A stretch of 39,612 nt of DNA from Pseudomonadota bacterium (GCA_018241695.1 JAFEDH010000013.1:1-39612); one strand, 5' to 3'. Positions 26,600 through 35,410 are shown, counted from the first letter of the stretch. Made by a program: numbers and translations. Notes: a model not told the origin generated them from the letters alone.

Positions 26600-27139
26600 T
26601 TAGAATACCCCCTCCTTTTTGAACTTGTACCAACTACCGGCAACGCTACCGGCCGAAGTCAGCAGCGAGCCCATCGCCGACATAGTGGGATTGATGTTGT
26701 CGCCCGAGGTTTGAAGAACATCCGCGTTGCTCATATTGTTGGCTGCCTGCACCCGATAGGCCCACGCTTGTCGCGTTGCGTTGTCCCGAATCGTGAGTGC
26801 ATCGTGCTCACCCATGAACGCCGTGGTGGTGAGCACATCGTTGGCCGAGCCTTCCCCAAGATCAACGCCATTGGCCGCCAATGCGGCGCGTTGCGTGCCC
26901 ATCATCTGCCCGGTGCGCAGCCGAGACGCTTGCTCGTTGATCTGTCCGTTTTGCAGCGCAATCTCGGCTTGCTGCTCATTGATCTGCGCGTTTCGCTGGG
27001 CAATTTCAGCCTGAATAGCAAGCACCTGTTTTTGCGTGCTGGCCTGGTCGTAAGCTCCTTTGGCGCCCATCAGGCCGCCAACGATCTGCCCACCCAAGGA
27101 CAAATAGGCCATGCTGCTCGCTGATGTTGCTCCACTCAT
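26600..27139 (-). CDS. Internal virion protein, T7 gp14-like
   Basis: This 179-residue protein opens with a Gly/Ala-rich hydrophobic region (LSLGGQIVGGLMGAKGAYDQ). A heptad-like segment rich in Gln, Asn and Ile (KQVLAIQAEIAQRNAQINEQ, then QQAEIALQNGQINEQASRL) follows, then GTQRAALAANGVDLGEGSA, a stretch typical of gp14-type internal virion proteins of podoviruses. The product probably forms the outer-membrane part of the DNA ejection channel. Its stop TAA directly abuts the ATG of the next gene, so the three ejection genes are a tight operon. Confidence 0.82.
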   Translation of the reverse strand: MSGATSASSMAYLSLGGQIVGGLMGAKGAYDQASTQKQVLAIQAEIAQRNAQINEQQAEIALQNGQINEQASRLRTGQMMGTQRAALAANGVDLGEGSANDVLTTTAFMGEHDALTIRDNATRQAWAYRVQAANNMSNADVLQTSGDNINPTMSAMGSLLTSAGSVAGSWYKFKKEGVF

Positions 27140-27142
27140 GTT

Positions 27143-29350
27143 TCAACCTCCTATTGCAATTTCCATCGTCATGCTCACAAGCGTCAGCGGCAGCGGATCG
27201 GTTTGCCGCACGCACACTTGGGCACCGGACTGCCATGCGGACGACAGCGCAATCTCCACCTCGTCACTGACGACGTTGGGCGGCGAGCCGTAGGTTTCGG
27301 TCGTGCGCTGCTTGTAGGGCACGAGGCTGTTGAAATCGGGGCCGGCGAGGATGCCGCTGGATCGGTAGCAGCGCAGCCAGATGCGGTTTACATTCTTAAG
27401 GCGTCCTTGGCCCATCCCCCCGTCAATCGGCCCTGCCGCCGGCAGTGTTTGTATGTCGGCGGTGATTGGCAGGCCAACTTGCACCTTGCTCGCGGCGACG
27501 GACAAGGTAATCGCGCCGCCGGTCACAACCTGCGGCGGCACGACGGCACCATCGGCGAGGATATTGACCGTCTTGCCTTCTAGCCAGGTGAGGCCGGAAA
27601 TGTTGGTGGCCGGCGCGCCCGAGTAAGTGGCGCCACAATCGACGAAAAAGGCATCGGCCAGGGTCGAGAATTGCCGCGTGTGCATGCACTCGACGTAGCG
27701 CTTGGTCTGCCCGTTGATCGTCCGATTGACAATGGCGTAGAGCACATCCATGTTGCCTTCGGCGATGCTGCATATCGACTCGAAGGTGCCGTCCGTGTCG
27801 TGCCAATGCCAGCTTGCCACCTGCTGCTCGGGCACGTAAGTCATGCCCAGCAGCTTGCCGTTGCTGCTCACCGCCCACAGGATCGGGTACGGGGCCTTGC
27901 TGTAAGCCATATCCACCACGGTCAGGTAGTCGAACAGGTGCGGCGCCAGCAAGCTGATGTCCTGCGAGAGATAGCCCTGCGCCTGCCAGTTGTAAGCCAG
28001 TTCCCGAACGTGGCCCCCGCGCGCTTGAGCGAACAGGACGGAGTTACCGACCACGACTGGTGTGACATCGTTGGCACCGATATAGGATTGCGGCCGAATC
28101 GACGCACTGGTCGGCGTCAGCGCGTCCGAAGTAACAGGCGTGACGCGCCACTCACAGCTCGCCGTGAGCAGCAACAAATTAGCCACGGGCACGATATGCC
28201 GGACGGCGCTGGCCTCGCGCGCCGCGATGCGGAAAGCAATGCGGTTATCGTCCCTGGTCGGAATCGTGTAGGAAAGATTCGACTCCGTGCCGCTGCGCGT
28301 AGCCCAAAAATTTTGTGGCTTGTTCGCTGTACCGCCATAGCATCGCCGCTGCTCGTAGTAGGCCACGGCGCCTGGATAGTTGCCCACGGCATCATTGAAG
28401 CCGGTATCGTTGATCGGCGGCGTCTTGCTCACGTCCGGCGTGATGTTGTTGTCGACGAAGCTGGTTGCACTGCCATCGGCCTGGCCGATGTAACCATAGA
28501 GGCCGTTGCTCAAGGAATAGATGTTGTAGCGGATCGGCGTGCCGGTGGCCGATGCCGTCCACGTGATCGTGTTCTTGTTGCCGGCAGTGCTAAGGTTGTT
28601 GGTGATCGCAGCCGAGGCCGCCGAGGCGATGGACTCCTCAAGGTTGGCCTGATTGACCGTCGTGACCACGTACTGGTAGGAAGTCGAGCCGGTGCCGGTG
28701 GCCGAGGCCGCCACGCTGGTCGGACAGTTGGTCGGCGCCTGGAAAGTTGGCGCGGCGAGCTGCCAGTTGGTCGCCCCGTAGCGGCGCAGCTCCTGCACCG
28801 GGTAGCCGGTATGCGTCAGCGTCAGCACGTCGGCGGATTGGGTGTATTTCAGCGTGAAAAGATCGGCCGCCGCGTAGGGGTTCGGGATCTCGTACTCGCC
28901 GGTCGCCGGCATGGCGTACCACTTGCCGGCGGCGAGGTCGGTGGCGAAGGTGCCCGACGTGTGCGCTGTCTTGCAGTAATAGTTCGTGCCGCCGTTCGAC
29001 ACGAGGTCGCCCACGGCATAAGCGTGCGTCGTAACCCACGCGCCCGGCGATCCGGCCAGCAGCACCGCGCCCTGCGTGTGGAAGCGGAAGTAGCCCGCGC
29101 CCACCTCGATGGCGAATGCCTGCGTGTTGTTGTAGCTGAACGGAATCATGCGCGAGACGGCGGCGCTGTTCTTTGTTTCGCGCACGAAGGCGAAGCCGGC
29201 GCGGTTGATGGCCGGCCCGTGCGGCAGCGGGATGAAGTTGCGACAGGTGGCGAGGCCCGACTGGAACTTGGCAAGATCGACGCGGCCCCACACCTCGGGC
29301 GCCAGCTCGCCGCTGGAGAAAGCACGTATCAGGTTGCGCAGTGATGCCAT
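27143..29350 (-). CDS. Tail tubular protein B (nozzle)-like
   Basis: The 735-residue protein begins MASLRNLIRAFSSGELAPEV, close to the usual N-terminus of the large podovirus nozzle proteins (SGELSPxxxGRxDLxxYxxGL is the common pattern). CRNFIPLPHGPAINRAGFAF and a beta-rich body follow. The nozzle carries the internal tail channel and attaches the fibres. Length is close to T7 gp12 (about 790). Its ATG overlaps the stop of the upstream tail tubular A gene by one base (TGATG), as is common for this pair. Confidence 0.9.
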   Translation of the reverse strand: MASLRNLIRAFSSGELAPEVWGRVDLAKFQSGLATCRNFIPLPHGPAINRAGFAFVRETKNSAAVSRMIPFSYNNTQAFAIEVGAGYFRFHTQGAVLLAGSPGAWVTTHAYAVGDLVSNGGTNYYCKTAHTSGTFATDLAAGKWYAMPATGEYEIPNPYAAADLFTLKYTQSADVLTLTHTGYPVQELRRYGATNWQLAAPTFQAPTNCPTSVAASATGTGSTSYQYVVTTVNQANLEESIASAASAAITNNLSTAGNKNTITWTASATGTPIRYNIYSLSNGLYGYIGQADGSATSFVDNNITPDVSKTPPINDTGFNDAVGNYPGAVAYYEQRRCYGGTANKPQNFWATRSGTESNLSYTIPTRDDNRIAFRIAAREASAVRHIVPVANLLLLTASCEWRVTPVTSDALTPTSASIRPQSYIGANDVTPVVVGNSVLFAQARGGHVRELAYNWQAQGYLSQDISLLAPHLFDYLTVVDMAYSKAPYPILWAVSSNGKLLGMTYVPEQQVASWHWHDTDGTFESICSIAEGNMDVLYAIVNRTINGQTKRYVECMHTRQFSTLADAFFVDCGATYSGAPATNISGLTWLEGKTVNILADGAVVPPQVVTGGAITLSVAASKVQVGLPITADIQTLPAAGPIDGGMGQGRLKNVNRIWLRCYRSSGILAGPDFNSLVPYKQRTTETYGSPPNVVSDEVEIALSSAWQSGAQVCVRQTDPLPLTLVSMTMEIAIGG

Positions 29351-30018
29351 CAGCGGTTTGCCATCCAGGGCGCGCGTTGCGCGACTTGCGTGCGGCGCTG
29401 GTTGGCGTCGGACTCAGTCGCCTGCGCGTACCAAAGCCGGAAGGTCTTGAGGCAGGACTGCGCCATTTCAGCGCCGGTGGTACCCTTGAGCAGCGGCCCG
29501 GCGAGCTTGGCCGCCAACGACCACGCCAGCGCCTCGGTAAAGAGGGGCGGGAACTTCGTGGTGTCCGTAACCTGCGCGGTGTAGCGCAGCACGGCGTTTT
29601 CCTGATTGGTCAGGATGACATCGGTGCCGCCGATGCTCTCGGCGCTGAATGTCTGCGGCGTGTAGCTGCCGGCGACGGGGGCCACGTTGCCCGGCACGCT
29701 GTACGGCTGCACGAGGCCGACGCTGTAGTCGTCCGTGGCGTTGGGGTCGAGCACGGCCAGGATGTTGAGCACATCGTTGGGCGCGGCGTAGGCATAGGCC
29801 CAGGAATTCGGCGGCGTGATATTGAGCAGCGCCAGCGGCACGCGCACGGTAGCGAAGCCCCACGGGTGCAGTTCCAGCAGGGCGTCGCGAGCAATCGGGT
29901 AGAAGCGGGCGCAATGCCCGGCCTGTGCGCTGCCCTCGGGCGGTGACAGGTTGGATACGGTTGCGGAGTCGCCCAGGTAGCCCAGCGCGAGGTTGCAAAT
30001 ATCGACATCCGAGGCCAT
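29350..30018 (-). CDS. Tail tubular protein A (adaptor)-like
   Basis: This 222-residue protein starts MASDVDICNLALGYLGDSAT and has CARFYPIARDALLELHPWGFA, the pattern of gp11-type adaptor proteins that sit between portal and nozzle in podovirus tails. AGGAG precedes the ATG, placed immediately after the T-tract of an intrinsic terminator (30032-30063), so the ribosome site lies just past the terminator. It is the first tail gene of the leftward operon after the capsid block and is translationally coupled to the nozzle gene. Confidence 0.9.
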   Translation of the reverse strand: MASDVDICNLALGYLGDSATVSNLSPPEGSAQAGHCARFYPIARDALLELHPWGFATVRVPLALLNITPPNSWAYAYAAPNDVLNILAVLDPNATDDYSVGLVQPYSVPGNVAPVAGSYTPQTFSAESIGGTDVILTNQENAVLRYTAQVTDTTKFPPLFTEALAWSLAAKLAGPLLKGTTGAEMAQSCLKTFRLWYAQATESDANQRRTQVAQRAPWMANR

Positions 30019-30031
30019 GCGATGCTCCTAG

Positions 30032-30063
30032 AAAAACGGGGGCAGACGTTTCCGCCGCCCCCG
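30032..30063 (-). terminator. Intrinsic terminator inside the structural operon
   Basis: On the minus strand CGGGGGC (30063-30057) pairs with GCCCCCG (30043-30037) around a 13-base loop, and TTTTT follows at once (30036-30032). It lies between the capsid genes and the tail genes, on the strand of transcription. It should lower tail gene output relative to capsid and cement protein. Confidence 0.75.
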
Positions 30064-30088
30064 CAAGTTGCTACTGGAGGAGAACTTC

Positions 30089-30481
30089 TTAGGTCAGGTC
30101 GTGCCCGGCCTCGGGAGCGGCAGGAGCAACCGGCGCAGCGGGCGGCTTGTTCAACCCGTTCGGGAAGAACTGCGCGAACGCAGCGGCGATGCCTTCGGCC
30201 ACCTGCTTGGCAATCACGTCGGCATTGGCTTCGGCGTTGGCCTTGGCCAGTGCCTTGGCGAAGGCTTCCTGATCGGCGATGCCGGCCGTACCGAAGTCGG
30301 AAGCCATCTTGGCGATGCGCGCCGGCTCCTTGACTTCGAGATAGACGCGCTGCGCCTCGCGGGCCTCATCGTCCAGAGGTTCGAGGTTGGGGCCGGGATC
30401 GCCGGCAAACTCGATTTCTTCCCCGGCCGGGACGAGGCGGGCGTCGATGAACGACAGCTCCAGAACGCGGTACTTGGGCAT
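30089..30481 (-). CDS. Small acidic phage structural-locus protein
   Basis: The 130-residue protein starts MPKYRVLELSFIDARLVPAG, followed by an acidic segment (EEIEFAGDPGPNLEPLDDEA), a helical Ala/Lys/Glu-rich middle (AFAKALAKANAEANADVIAK) and a Pro/Ala tail (PPAAPVAPAAPEAGHDLT). It is not an enzyme I recognise. Small proteins of this shape lie right after the cement protein in BPP-1-like phages and may be capsid-associated. A mid-operon terminator follows it, so it ends the highly expressed capsid block. Function unknown. Confidence 0.75.
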   Translation of the reverse strand: MPKYRVLELSFIDARLVPAGEEIEFAGDPGPNLEPLDDEAREAQRVYLEVKEPARIAKMASDFGTAGIADQEAFAKALAKANAEANADVIAKQVAEGIAAAFAQFFPNGLNKPPAAPVAPAAPEAGHDLT

Positions 30482-30493
30482 GGTGCTTTCTCC

Positions 30494-30985
30494 TTACGAC
30501 ACGGCAAAGCCGGACTTGTAGTTGAGGTTCTTCACGTCTTGGACGTTCTTGACGAGGGCGCCAAAGACACTCAGGGTTGCGATGGCGCCGGTATTGACGA
30601 CACGAGCGCCCATGTAACGCTTGGGCACATACGGTGCCGCGCGATCCAGATGCAACGGCACCACCGTACCGGCCGGCAACGAAGCAATCGGGAAGGCATC
30701 GGTCTGCACGATGACCTGCACGTTGGAACTCAGCGCGGCGTCGTCCGCCTGGATGAGCTGGAACTGCACGTTCGTGCCGACCGTGGGGGCCGTCAAAACG
30801 GTGAACACCATTTTGGTGGCCTCGCCCGCGCCGGAATCGCCGGCTTGGTTGCCGCCGATGGACAGCGGGCCGAGGTCGATGGTGTTGGCCGAATTGACGT
30901 TGCCTGCGCCGTTCATCGCCTGGCCGGTGAGGGCACCAGCGGCCGAGATAGAGCCGCAGAGGATGAGGTTGTTGTCGAGTAGCAT
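30494..30985 (-). CDS. Capsid cement protein, Bbp16-like
   Basis: This 163-residue protein starts MLLDNNLILCGSISAAGALT, with further stretches LGPLSIGGNQAGDSGAG and PLHLDRAAPYVPKRYMGARV. These are close to the Bbp16 family of cement proteins of phage BPP-1, which trimerise on the capsid surface and lock it after expansion. It is strongly beta-rich with few charged residues. AAAGGACA lies at good distance before the ATG. Its place directly after the major capsid gene is the family's normal position. Confidence 0.85.
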   Translation of the reverse strand: MLLDNNLILCGSISAAGALTGQAMNGAGNVNSANTIDLGPLSIGGNQAGDSGAGEATKMVFTVLTAPTVGTNVQFQLIQADDAALSSNVQVIVQTDAFPIASLPAGTVVPLHLDRAAPYVPKRYMGARVVNTGAIATLSVFGALVKNVQDVKNLNYKSGFAVS

Positions 30986-31001
30986 GATGTTGTCCTTTCG
31001 A

Positions 31002-32024
31002 TTAGACGACGCGGGCTTCGGTGTTGAGGAGCTGATCCACCTTGCGCAGGGGCACGCCCAGGAAGCGGGTCAGGCTGTAGGGGGTGCCGAACTGCGTGAG
31101 TGCGGCCTCGATGGACAGGGCAGCGTTCGACTTGGCCAGGGCCGCCACGCGCAGCATCGAATACACGGTGCGGTTGGCGTAGAAGCAGGCACGGCCACGG
31201 CTCAAGTTCGGCACGCGATCCAGCGCGCGGCTCATCAGATTGATGATCTGAGTCGCAGCGGTGCTGGCCTGCGTACCCGCTTGCGTGGTCAGGTCGGTCA
31301 CGTTGATGTTGCAGATACGCACCGCATAGCGCCAGTCCTTGACGGCAACGCCGTTCTTCCATTGGTACAGCGCACGCAGCGCCTGGAAGAAGTTGTTGTT
31401 GGCGTCGGGTACCGACTCCTCGCCGAGGTCTTGGTGCATCAGGCCGGCTTGCGAGCCCTTCGGGAACGGGCAGAAGATCGTGTTTTCGCCCCACACGACC
31501 AGCCAGATCGAGGTGTTGTTCGAGCCGGTGCCGCCCGCGTCGAGAATGTTCTGCGCGTTGCCAGCGCCGGAAATGGTGCCGTAGCGCGTGGCCAGGCCGA
31601 GGAACTGGCGGGGGTCGCTGGCCGGGTTGCCGTAGAACATCGTGCCGGCCATCGCTTGGTTCATGGCTTCGAGGAAGGCTTCGTCCTCGGAGAGGCGGAA
31701 GGCGGCCGTGTTGCCGTTCAGCTTGGCCAGTTCCACGTCGATGTGGCTGCGGGCTTCGAGGATGCCAATCGCCTCATCCACCTGCGTGGTTTGGCTCTTG
31801 GAAGTCGGGATGCCCTGGTTGATCGAGCGGTAATAGACGTTCGGCAGGCCGGTGCGAATGGTCAGGCGGTGGCCGGTCGGCAGGTTGCCCTCGATGAAGA
31901 CGGCATCTTCGAGGATTTCGTTGGTCTGCGAGAGCAGTTCAGCGACTTGCGGCACTTGGCCATCGGGATCGAGACGCTTGGCCCAATCGGCGAGAGTCAG
32001 TGCACCAGTGGAGAGAGTTGCCAT
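31002..32024 (-). CDS. Major capsid protein (HK97-fold, BPP-1-like)
   Basis: This is a 340-residue protein starting MATLSTGALTLADWAKRLDP. It carries EDAVFIEGNLPTGHRLTIRT, an E-loop-like segment, and later NNFFQALRALYQWKNGVAV and FLGVPLRKVDQLL near the end. Length and opening resemble the major capsid protein of BPP-1-like podoviruses (about 330 residues). The order scaffold, capsid, cement supports it. AAGGAA precedes the ATG. The HK97 fold is inferred from family, not visible in a motif. Confidence 0.9.
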   Translation of the reverse strand: MATLSTGALTLADWAKRLDPDGQVPQVAELLSQTNEILEDAVFIEGNLPTGHRLTIRTGLPNVYYRSINQGIPTSKSQTTQVDEAIGILEARSHIDVELAKLNGNTAAFRLSEDEAFLEAMNQAMAGTMFYGNPASDPRQFLGLATRYGTISGAGNAQNILDAGGTGSNNTSIWLVVWGENTIFCPFPKGSQAGLMHQDLGEESVPDANNNFFQALRALYQWKNGVAVKDWRYAVRICNINVTDLTTQAGTQASTAATQIINLMSRALDRVPNLSRGRACFYANRTVYSMLRVAALAKSNAALSIEAALTQFGTPYSLTRFLGVPLRKVDQLLNTEARVV

Positions 32025-32038
32025 GATTTACGTTCCTT

Positions 32039-32704
32039 TCATTGCTGATTCGGATAAAGGACAGAAGCGGCGTCCCGACGACCGCCAGGGGCGGCGCTGC
32101 CGGTTACGTGCTTGTCCTCACTGATTGCCTTGCCGGCCCGGTAGAACGCCCGGATCATTTCGGGGTGGTTGCCCAAGCCGGTGTCGTTGAGCAGCTTGAC
32201 CAGTGCGGGAGTGCCGAAGGTGTCGAGTGCCTTCTTGGCTATCGAAATATTCGCGTCGAGTTTTTCCCCGCCGAACTCCTTGTCGGACTTCGTTGAGGTC
32301 ATCCACTCGCTTTGGATATTCTTGATCGCCTCAAGCTGAGAGGCGGCGATAACCGGGGCTACCTTGTCGAGCACCTTTTGCGCGGCTTCCTGCGGCAGAT
32401 TCAATTCCTTGGCAATTTCCGAGTAGGCCGTCAGCACTTGTTCGTTGAACTGCGTGCCCTCTGGTGCCTTGAACTCGTACTTTTCGGGTGCGCCTTGCGG
32501 CTTGCCCGCATCGCCTTCGGCCTTCTCGCCCTCTGCCGGTTTCTCGCTGGTCGGAGTAGCGGTCTGCCCTTCGGTCGCTTGCTGCTGTTGGCCTTCAACC
32601 TTGGGCGCAGTGCCCTGGTCGGCAGCCGGTTGCGACGTTGTTGCCGTCGCGGACGTGACGTCGCCGGTACTTGGGGTGTTCTCGGCAATCAGTTCGTCAG
32701 CCAT
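32039..32704 (-). CDS. Capsid scaffold protein
   Basis: The 221-residue protein has the hallmarks of a podovirus scaffold. A disordered N-terminal third is rich in Thr, Gln, Glu, Pro and Ala (TSATATTSQPAADQGTAPKV). A helical middle (FNEQVLTAYSEIAKELNLPQ) follows, then a charged C-terminal region with GAPGGRRDAASVLYPNQQ-like ending that would bind capsid protein. It lies directly upstream of the major capsid gene. It overlaps the Bbp19-like gene by 8 bases. No protease motif is visible, so removal is probably by exit and not by digestion. Confidence 0.87.
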   Translation of the reverse strand: MADELIAENTPSTGDVTSATATTSQPAADQGTAPKVEGQQQQATEGQTATPTSEKPAEGEKAEGDAGKPQGAPEKYEFKAPEGTQFNEQVLTAYSEIAKELNLPQEAAQKVLDKVAPVIAASQLEAIKNIQSEWMTSTKSDKEFGGEKLDANISIAKKALDTFGTPALVKLLNDTGLGNHPEMIRAFYRAGKAISEDKHVTGSAAPGGRRDAASVLYPNQQ

Positions 32705-33011
32705 TCTTGTCTTGCTCCTTGAGCATGACGGCGTACAGCTCTGGGCAATACGCCATCAATTTCGCCAAGAGGGCCAAGCCCTCGTTACGCCGCCCTTCGT
32801 TGAACGCCATTTGCATGGCGTTGGTATTGAAGGACGACTGCCAAATACCTGCGCGCTCCAGCAGTCGATACACAATTCGCCGACCGCGCTTGTTCGCCAT
32901 TTGCCACTTGATGTCCTCGGCCTCGGTCTTTTCCGCGAGCTTGTTGCGCTGCTGCGCTTCCTCGCGGGCTTGTTCCTGGCCTCGTATGTCGAGCGGATCG
33001 TGCGAACTCAT
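32697..33011 (-). CDS. Bbp19-like phage protein
   Basis: This 104-residue protein has a charged, Gln/Glu/Arg-rich start (DIRGQEQAREEAQQRNKLAE). WQMANKRGRRIVYRLLERAGIW, SSFNTNAMQMAFNEGRRNEG and LLAKLMAYCPELYAVML follow; this is the pattern of the Bbp19 family, found just before the scaffold gene in BPP-1-type phages. The family has no agreed function. It opens the head block and has a copy of the 12-bp phage motif exactly 27 nt before its ATG. No clear Shine-Dalgarno sequence is visible. Confidence 0.83.
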   Translation of the reverse strand: MSSHDPLDIRGQEQAREEAQQRNKLAEKTEAEDIKWQMANKRGRRIVYRLLERAGIWQSSFNTNAMQMAFNEGRRNEGLALLAKLMAYCPELYAVMLKEQDKNG

Positions 33012-33038
33012 GGCGGCAATCTATGCGGGCTCGTTTGA

Positions 33039-33050
33039 GGTACGCGAACC
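33039..33050 (-). promoter_or_regulatory. Phage 12-bp motif, copy upstream of Bbp19-like gene
   Basis: Minus-strand GGTTCGCGTACC begins 2 bp after the stop of the capsid staple gene (TAGGC then the motif) and ends 27 nt before the Bbp19-like ATG. This identical spacing recurs at the terminase copy. It marks the start of the head operon. Confidence 0.65.
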
Positions 33051-33052
33051 GC

Positions 33053-33379
33053 CTACGACGCGGACGGGTAGAGCTTGGCCGCCGCATCGGCCGACGAGCT
33101 AGCGCCCGAGCCGATTTCCATATCAGTGATCTGCCAGCACGAGCTGGCCTCGGCTTCGCCGCCCTGCGTCTGGTAGCTGCTGGCGCTGGTCACGGTAATG
33201 CGGGCGCTGATCGTGAGCTGCGTGCCCACGGCCGGCGGCTGGGACAGGCCCAGCTTGGCCAGCGCCTTGTCGTCGAGCCGCAGCTCCAAGCCGTAGGGAT
33301 ACTCGGGCATGTCGCCTGGTTCCGGCGACGTGAGTTCCTTGGCTTCTTCCTTGTCCATCTTCATGCTGACCATTGCCAT
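33053..33379 (-). CDS. Capsid staple protein-like
   Basis: The 108-residue protein MAMVSMKMDKEEAKELTSPE continues PEYPYGLELRLDDKALAKLG and TQLTISARITVTSASSYQTQ, which closely resembles the capsid staple proteins annotated in BPP-1/BcepC6B-type phages. These are small beta-rich proteins that clamp capsid subunits. The ATG at 33379 lies 1 bp after the portal stop with AGGAG 6 bases before it, so it is chosen over the longer frame beginning at 33466, whose extra residues read through the portal gene. Confidence 0.8.
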   Translation of the reverse strand: MAMVSMKMDKEEAKELTSPEPGDMPEYPYGLELRLDDKALAKLGLSQPPAVGTQLTISARITVTSASSYQTQGGEAEASSCWQITDMEIGSGASSSADAAAKLYPSAS

Positions 33380-33380
33380 G

Positions 33381-35069
33381 TCAGGCTCCTGTAGGTGTGG
33401 GGCTGCCGTAGCCCGAGAACATGTTGAGCAGATCGGTCGCGGCGTTCTTGCCGCCGGTATCGACACTGCCGAGATTGCGTGCAGTCTGCGAAGCCTGGTT
33501 CATTTGCTCCGCTTGCGCGGCCTGCTGCTGGGCCTGCGCGCGTTGCTGGCGAACAAGGGCCACCTTCTCGTCGGGCACGATCAGCTTGGGGTCGACGCCG
33601 AGCATGTCGCTGTAGGCATCGGCCCACTCGTCGGAATCGAACTTATCCAGCACGTCGGGCTTGAACTGCGCGATGGCGCCGAGGTTGCCGACGAATCGGT
33701 CAATGCCGTTGGTGGCAATCGCGCGCTGCGCCTGCGCCAGCACGCTGACCAGCTCGACGTTGAGATCCTGCCCTTGCAGTTCCTGCGGGGGCGGAGGGAC
33801 GATGCCGGCTTCGAGCATCCGGGTGAAGGTTGCCTCGATCAGCGGGTCGAGCAGTTCGTTTTGCAGGCGCTCCAGCACCGGGCCGAGCATCAGCATTTTT
33901 TCTTCGTGCCGCTCGGCCACCTCGGTCGCCGTCATGCGGCCGGTGTTGTCGTTGGCCAGCATCATGAAGATGTCGGCATAGAACGCGCTATTGACGCGCT
34001 GGCGCACGTCCTGAATGTCGAGCAGGAGGTGCTGCAGGTTGATCTGCACGTCGAACATGGTGCGGATCGCCTGCTGCGCGCCCGGCGCATCCACGTAGGT
34101 AATGCCGCCCGGCAGGCGCTCAACATCGCGGCTCTTGAGCGTGGTAGGCACCTGCAACGGCGGGTTGGTCAGGAAGTCGATGCCGTTAGCCTTGCGCAAC
34201 TGCTCGTGCTGGAGTTGCTTGATGTCACCCAGCGCTTCCATGCCCGGCGAGTTGCCATAAATGTCGCCGCCGGCCACGGCCCAGCGCGGCACAAACGCCG
34301 GGAACTGCTTGTAACCGGACTCGCGCAGCACCGTGTCCTTGTCGCCGCCGACCTCGAAATAGACGGACTTCCACGGCATGTTCTTGCTGTCGCGGGCATT
34401 CAGGTCGCGGTCTTCACGCGGCTCGATGGCGTGAATGATCGGCACCCACTTGTCGAGCTGCCCCCGGTCGTACAGATTGCGCACCGTGACGCTGCAATTG
34501 TCGCGGCCGAATTCCTTGACCAACTCGCCCACGGTTTTCTCGAACTCGCGGTAGAGCGTGACGACATCGCCGCGCCAGTCCTGCGCGATGCAGTATTCGC
34601 CGGCCGTCAGCGGGAAGTGGTGGATGACGTTGCTGAAATCCTCCTGTACGACGCAGGCCGACGTGCCGAACGCGCCCAGCTCCTCGTAGATCGAATGCAG
34701 CGAGCGGTAGGTGTTCGACTTCTGGAAGATCGAGAGCATGACGCCCGTGGTGTCGGCCAGCCACGCCTTGACCGGCGCGTACTGATTGAGGTCGGGATCG
34801 TTGGTGCCGAGCCGGAACCACGGGCGGGCCGGACTGGTCAGGCCACCCATCAGGCCGGCGGCCAGGGTGCGCAGGGCTTTGGTGCCCGTCGAATCGTAGA
34901 TGTTGTTGTGGCGCTTGCTGCCCCGGTTGCGATCCTGCACGAAATAGCGCCCATTGCGCGGCAGCAGGTAAGTCGTCAGCTCCTTCCAGTGCGCGAACCA
35001 TGTGGCGCGCTCGGACTTGAGCTGCCCGAGGCGATTGGTAAGTTGCTGGCGCTGAGTCAGTTCCGCCAT
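33381..35069 (-). CDS. Portal (head-tail connector) protein
   Basis: This 562-residue protein begins with a helical region typical of podovirus connectors (LTQRQQLTNRLGQLKSERAT, then WKELTTYLLPRNGRYF). Later signatures include ALRTLAAGLMGGLTSPARPW, FGTSACVVQEDFSNVI and TATEVAERHEEKMLMLGPVL; the last is in the wing/clip region of the connector family. The C-terminal Gln-rich segment (VRQQRAQAQQQAAQAEQMNQ) is probably the barrel or disordered tail. The portal is the dodecameric ring for packaging and ejection. Length matches T7 gp8 (about 536). Confidence 0.93.
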   Translation of the reverse strand: MAELTQRQQLTNRLGQLKSERATWFAHWKELTTYLLPRNGRYFVQDRNRGSKRHNNIYDSTGTKALRTLAAGLMGGLTSPARPWFRLGTNDPDLNQYAPVKAWLADTTGVMLSIFQKSNTYRSLHSIYEELGAFGTSACVVQEDFSNVIHHFPLTAGEYCIAQDWRGDVVTLYREFEKTVGELVKEFGRDNCSVTVRNLYDRGQLDKWVPIIHAIEPREDRDLNARDSKNMPWKSVYFEVGGDKDTVLRESGYKQFPAFVPRWAVAGGDIYGNSPGMEALGDIKQLQHEQLRKANGIDFLTNPPLQVPTTLKSRDVERLPGGITYVDAPGAQQAIRTMFDVQINLQHLLLDIQDVRQRVNSAFYADIFMMLANDNTGRMTATEVAERHEEKMLMLGPVLERLQNELLDPLIEATFTRMLEAGIVPPPPQELQGQDLNVELVSVLAQAQRAIATNGIDRFVGNLGAIAQFKPDVLDKFDSDEWADAYSDMLGVDPKLIVPDEKVALVRQQRAQAQQQAAQAEQMNQASQTARNLGSVDTGGKNAATDLLNMFSGYGSPTPTGA

Positions 35070-35070
35070 G

Positions 35071-35409
35071 CTATTGGCCCAGCAGGGTGTTCTTGCCGAG
35101 GTTCAGCGTCTTGGGATCGACGCCGCCCGCGCCGGTAAGGAAGGTTTGCGCGATGCCTGGCGCGCCACCGCCTTGCCCCGTGCCGATCATGCCGGACTGA
35201 ATGCTGGTGGCCGTGGGCGCTTTCGCGGCTTGCGATTCGGGAACGGCGGGCGCTTGCGGAATCTGAATAGTCGGCGCTTGTTGTTGCTGCTGACCGCCGA
35301 GCAGCGTAGAACCCAGCATCGCTCCGCCAAGCGCGGCAACGCCCACGGAAACGCCGAGCGTGCTAGCCGCCAAGCCCCCAACGACCGCACCTGTTACGGC
35401 TCCGCTCAT
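35071..35409 (-). CDS. Small Gly/Ala-rich phage protein
   Basis: The 112-residue protein has a hydrophobic, Gly/Ala-rich N-terminus (SGAVTGAVVGGLAASTLGVS, then AALGGAMLGSTLLGG) that could enter a membrane. A Gln/Pro-rich linker (QQQQQAPTIQIPQAPAVPES) and a short tail follow. I do not recognise a family. Its stop is 1 bp before the portal start, and it follows the cupin-like gene by 1 bp, so it is translated as part of the portal operon. It may be a minor virion or ejection protein; function unknown. Confidence 0.75.
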   Translation of the reverse strand: MSGAVTGAVVGGLAASTLGVSVGVAALGGAMLGSTLLGGQQQQQAPTIQIPQAPAVPESQAAKAPTATSIQSGMIGTGQGGGAPGIAQTFLTGAGGVDPKTLNLGKNTLLGQ

Positions 35410-35410
35410 G

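Noticed and set aside
27671..29344. 557-residue plus-strand frame opposite tail tubular B gene
   Set aside because: An Arg/Val-rich shadow of the nozzle gene without a credible start; same reasoning applies to the long plus-strand frames opposite gajA and the portal gene.
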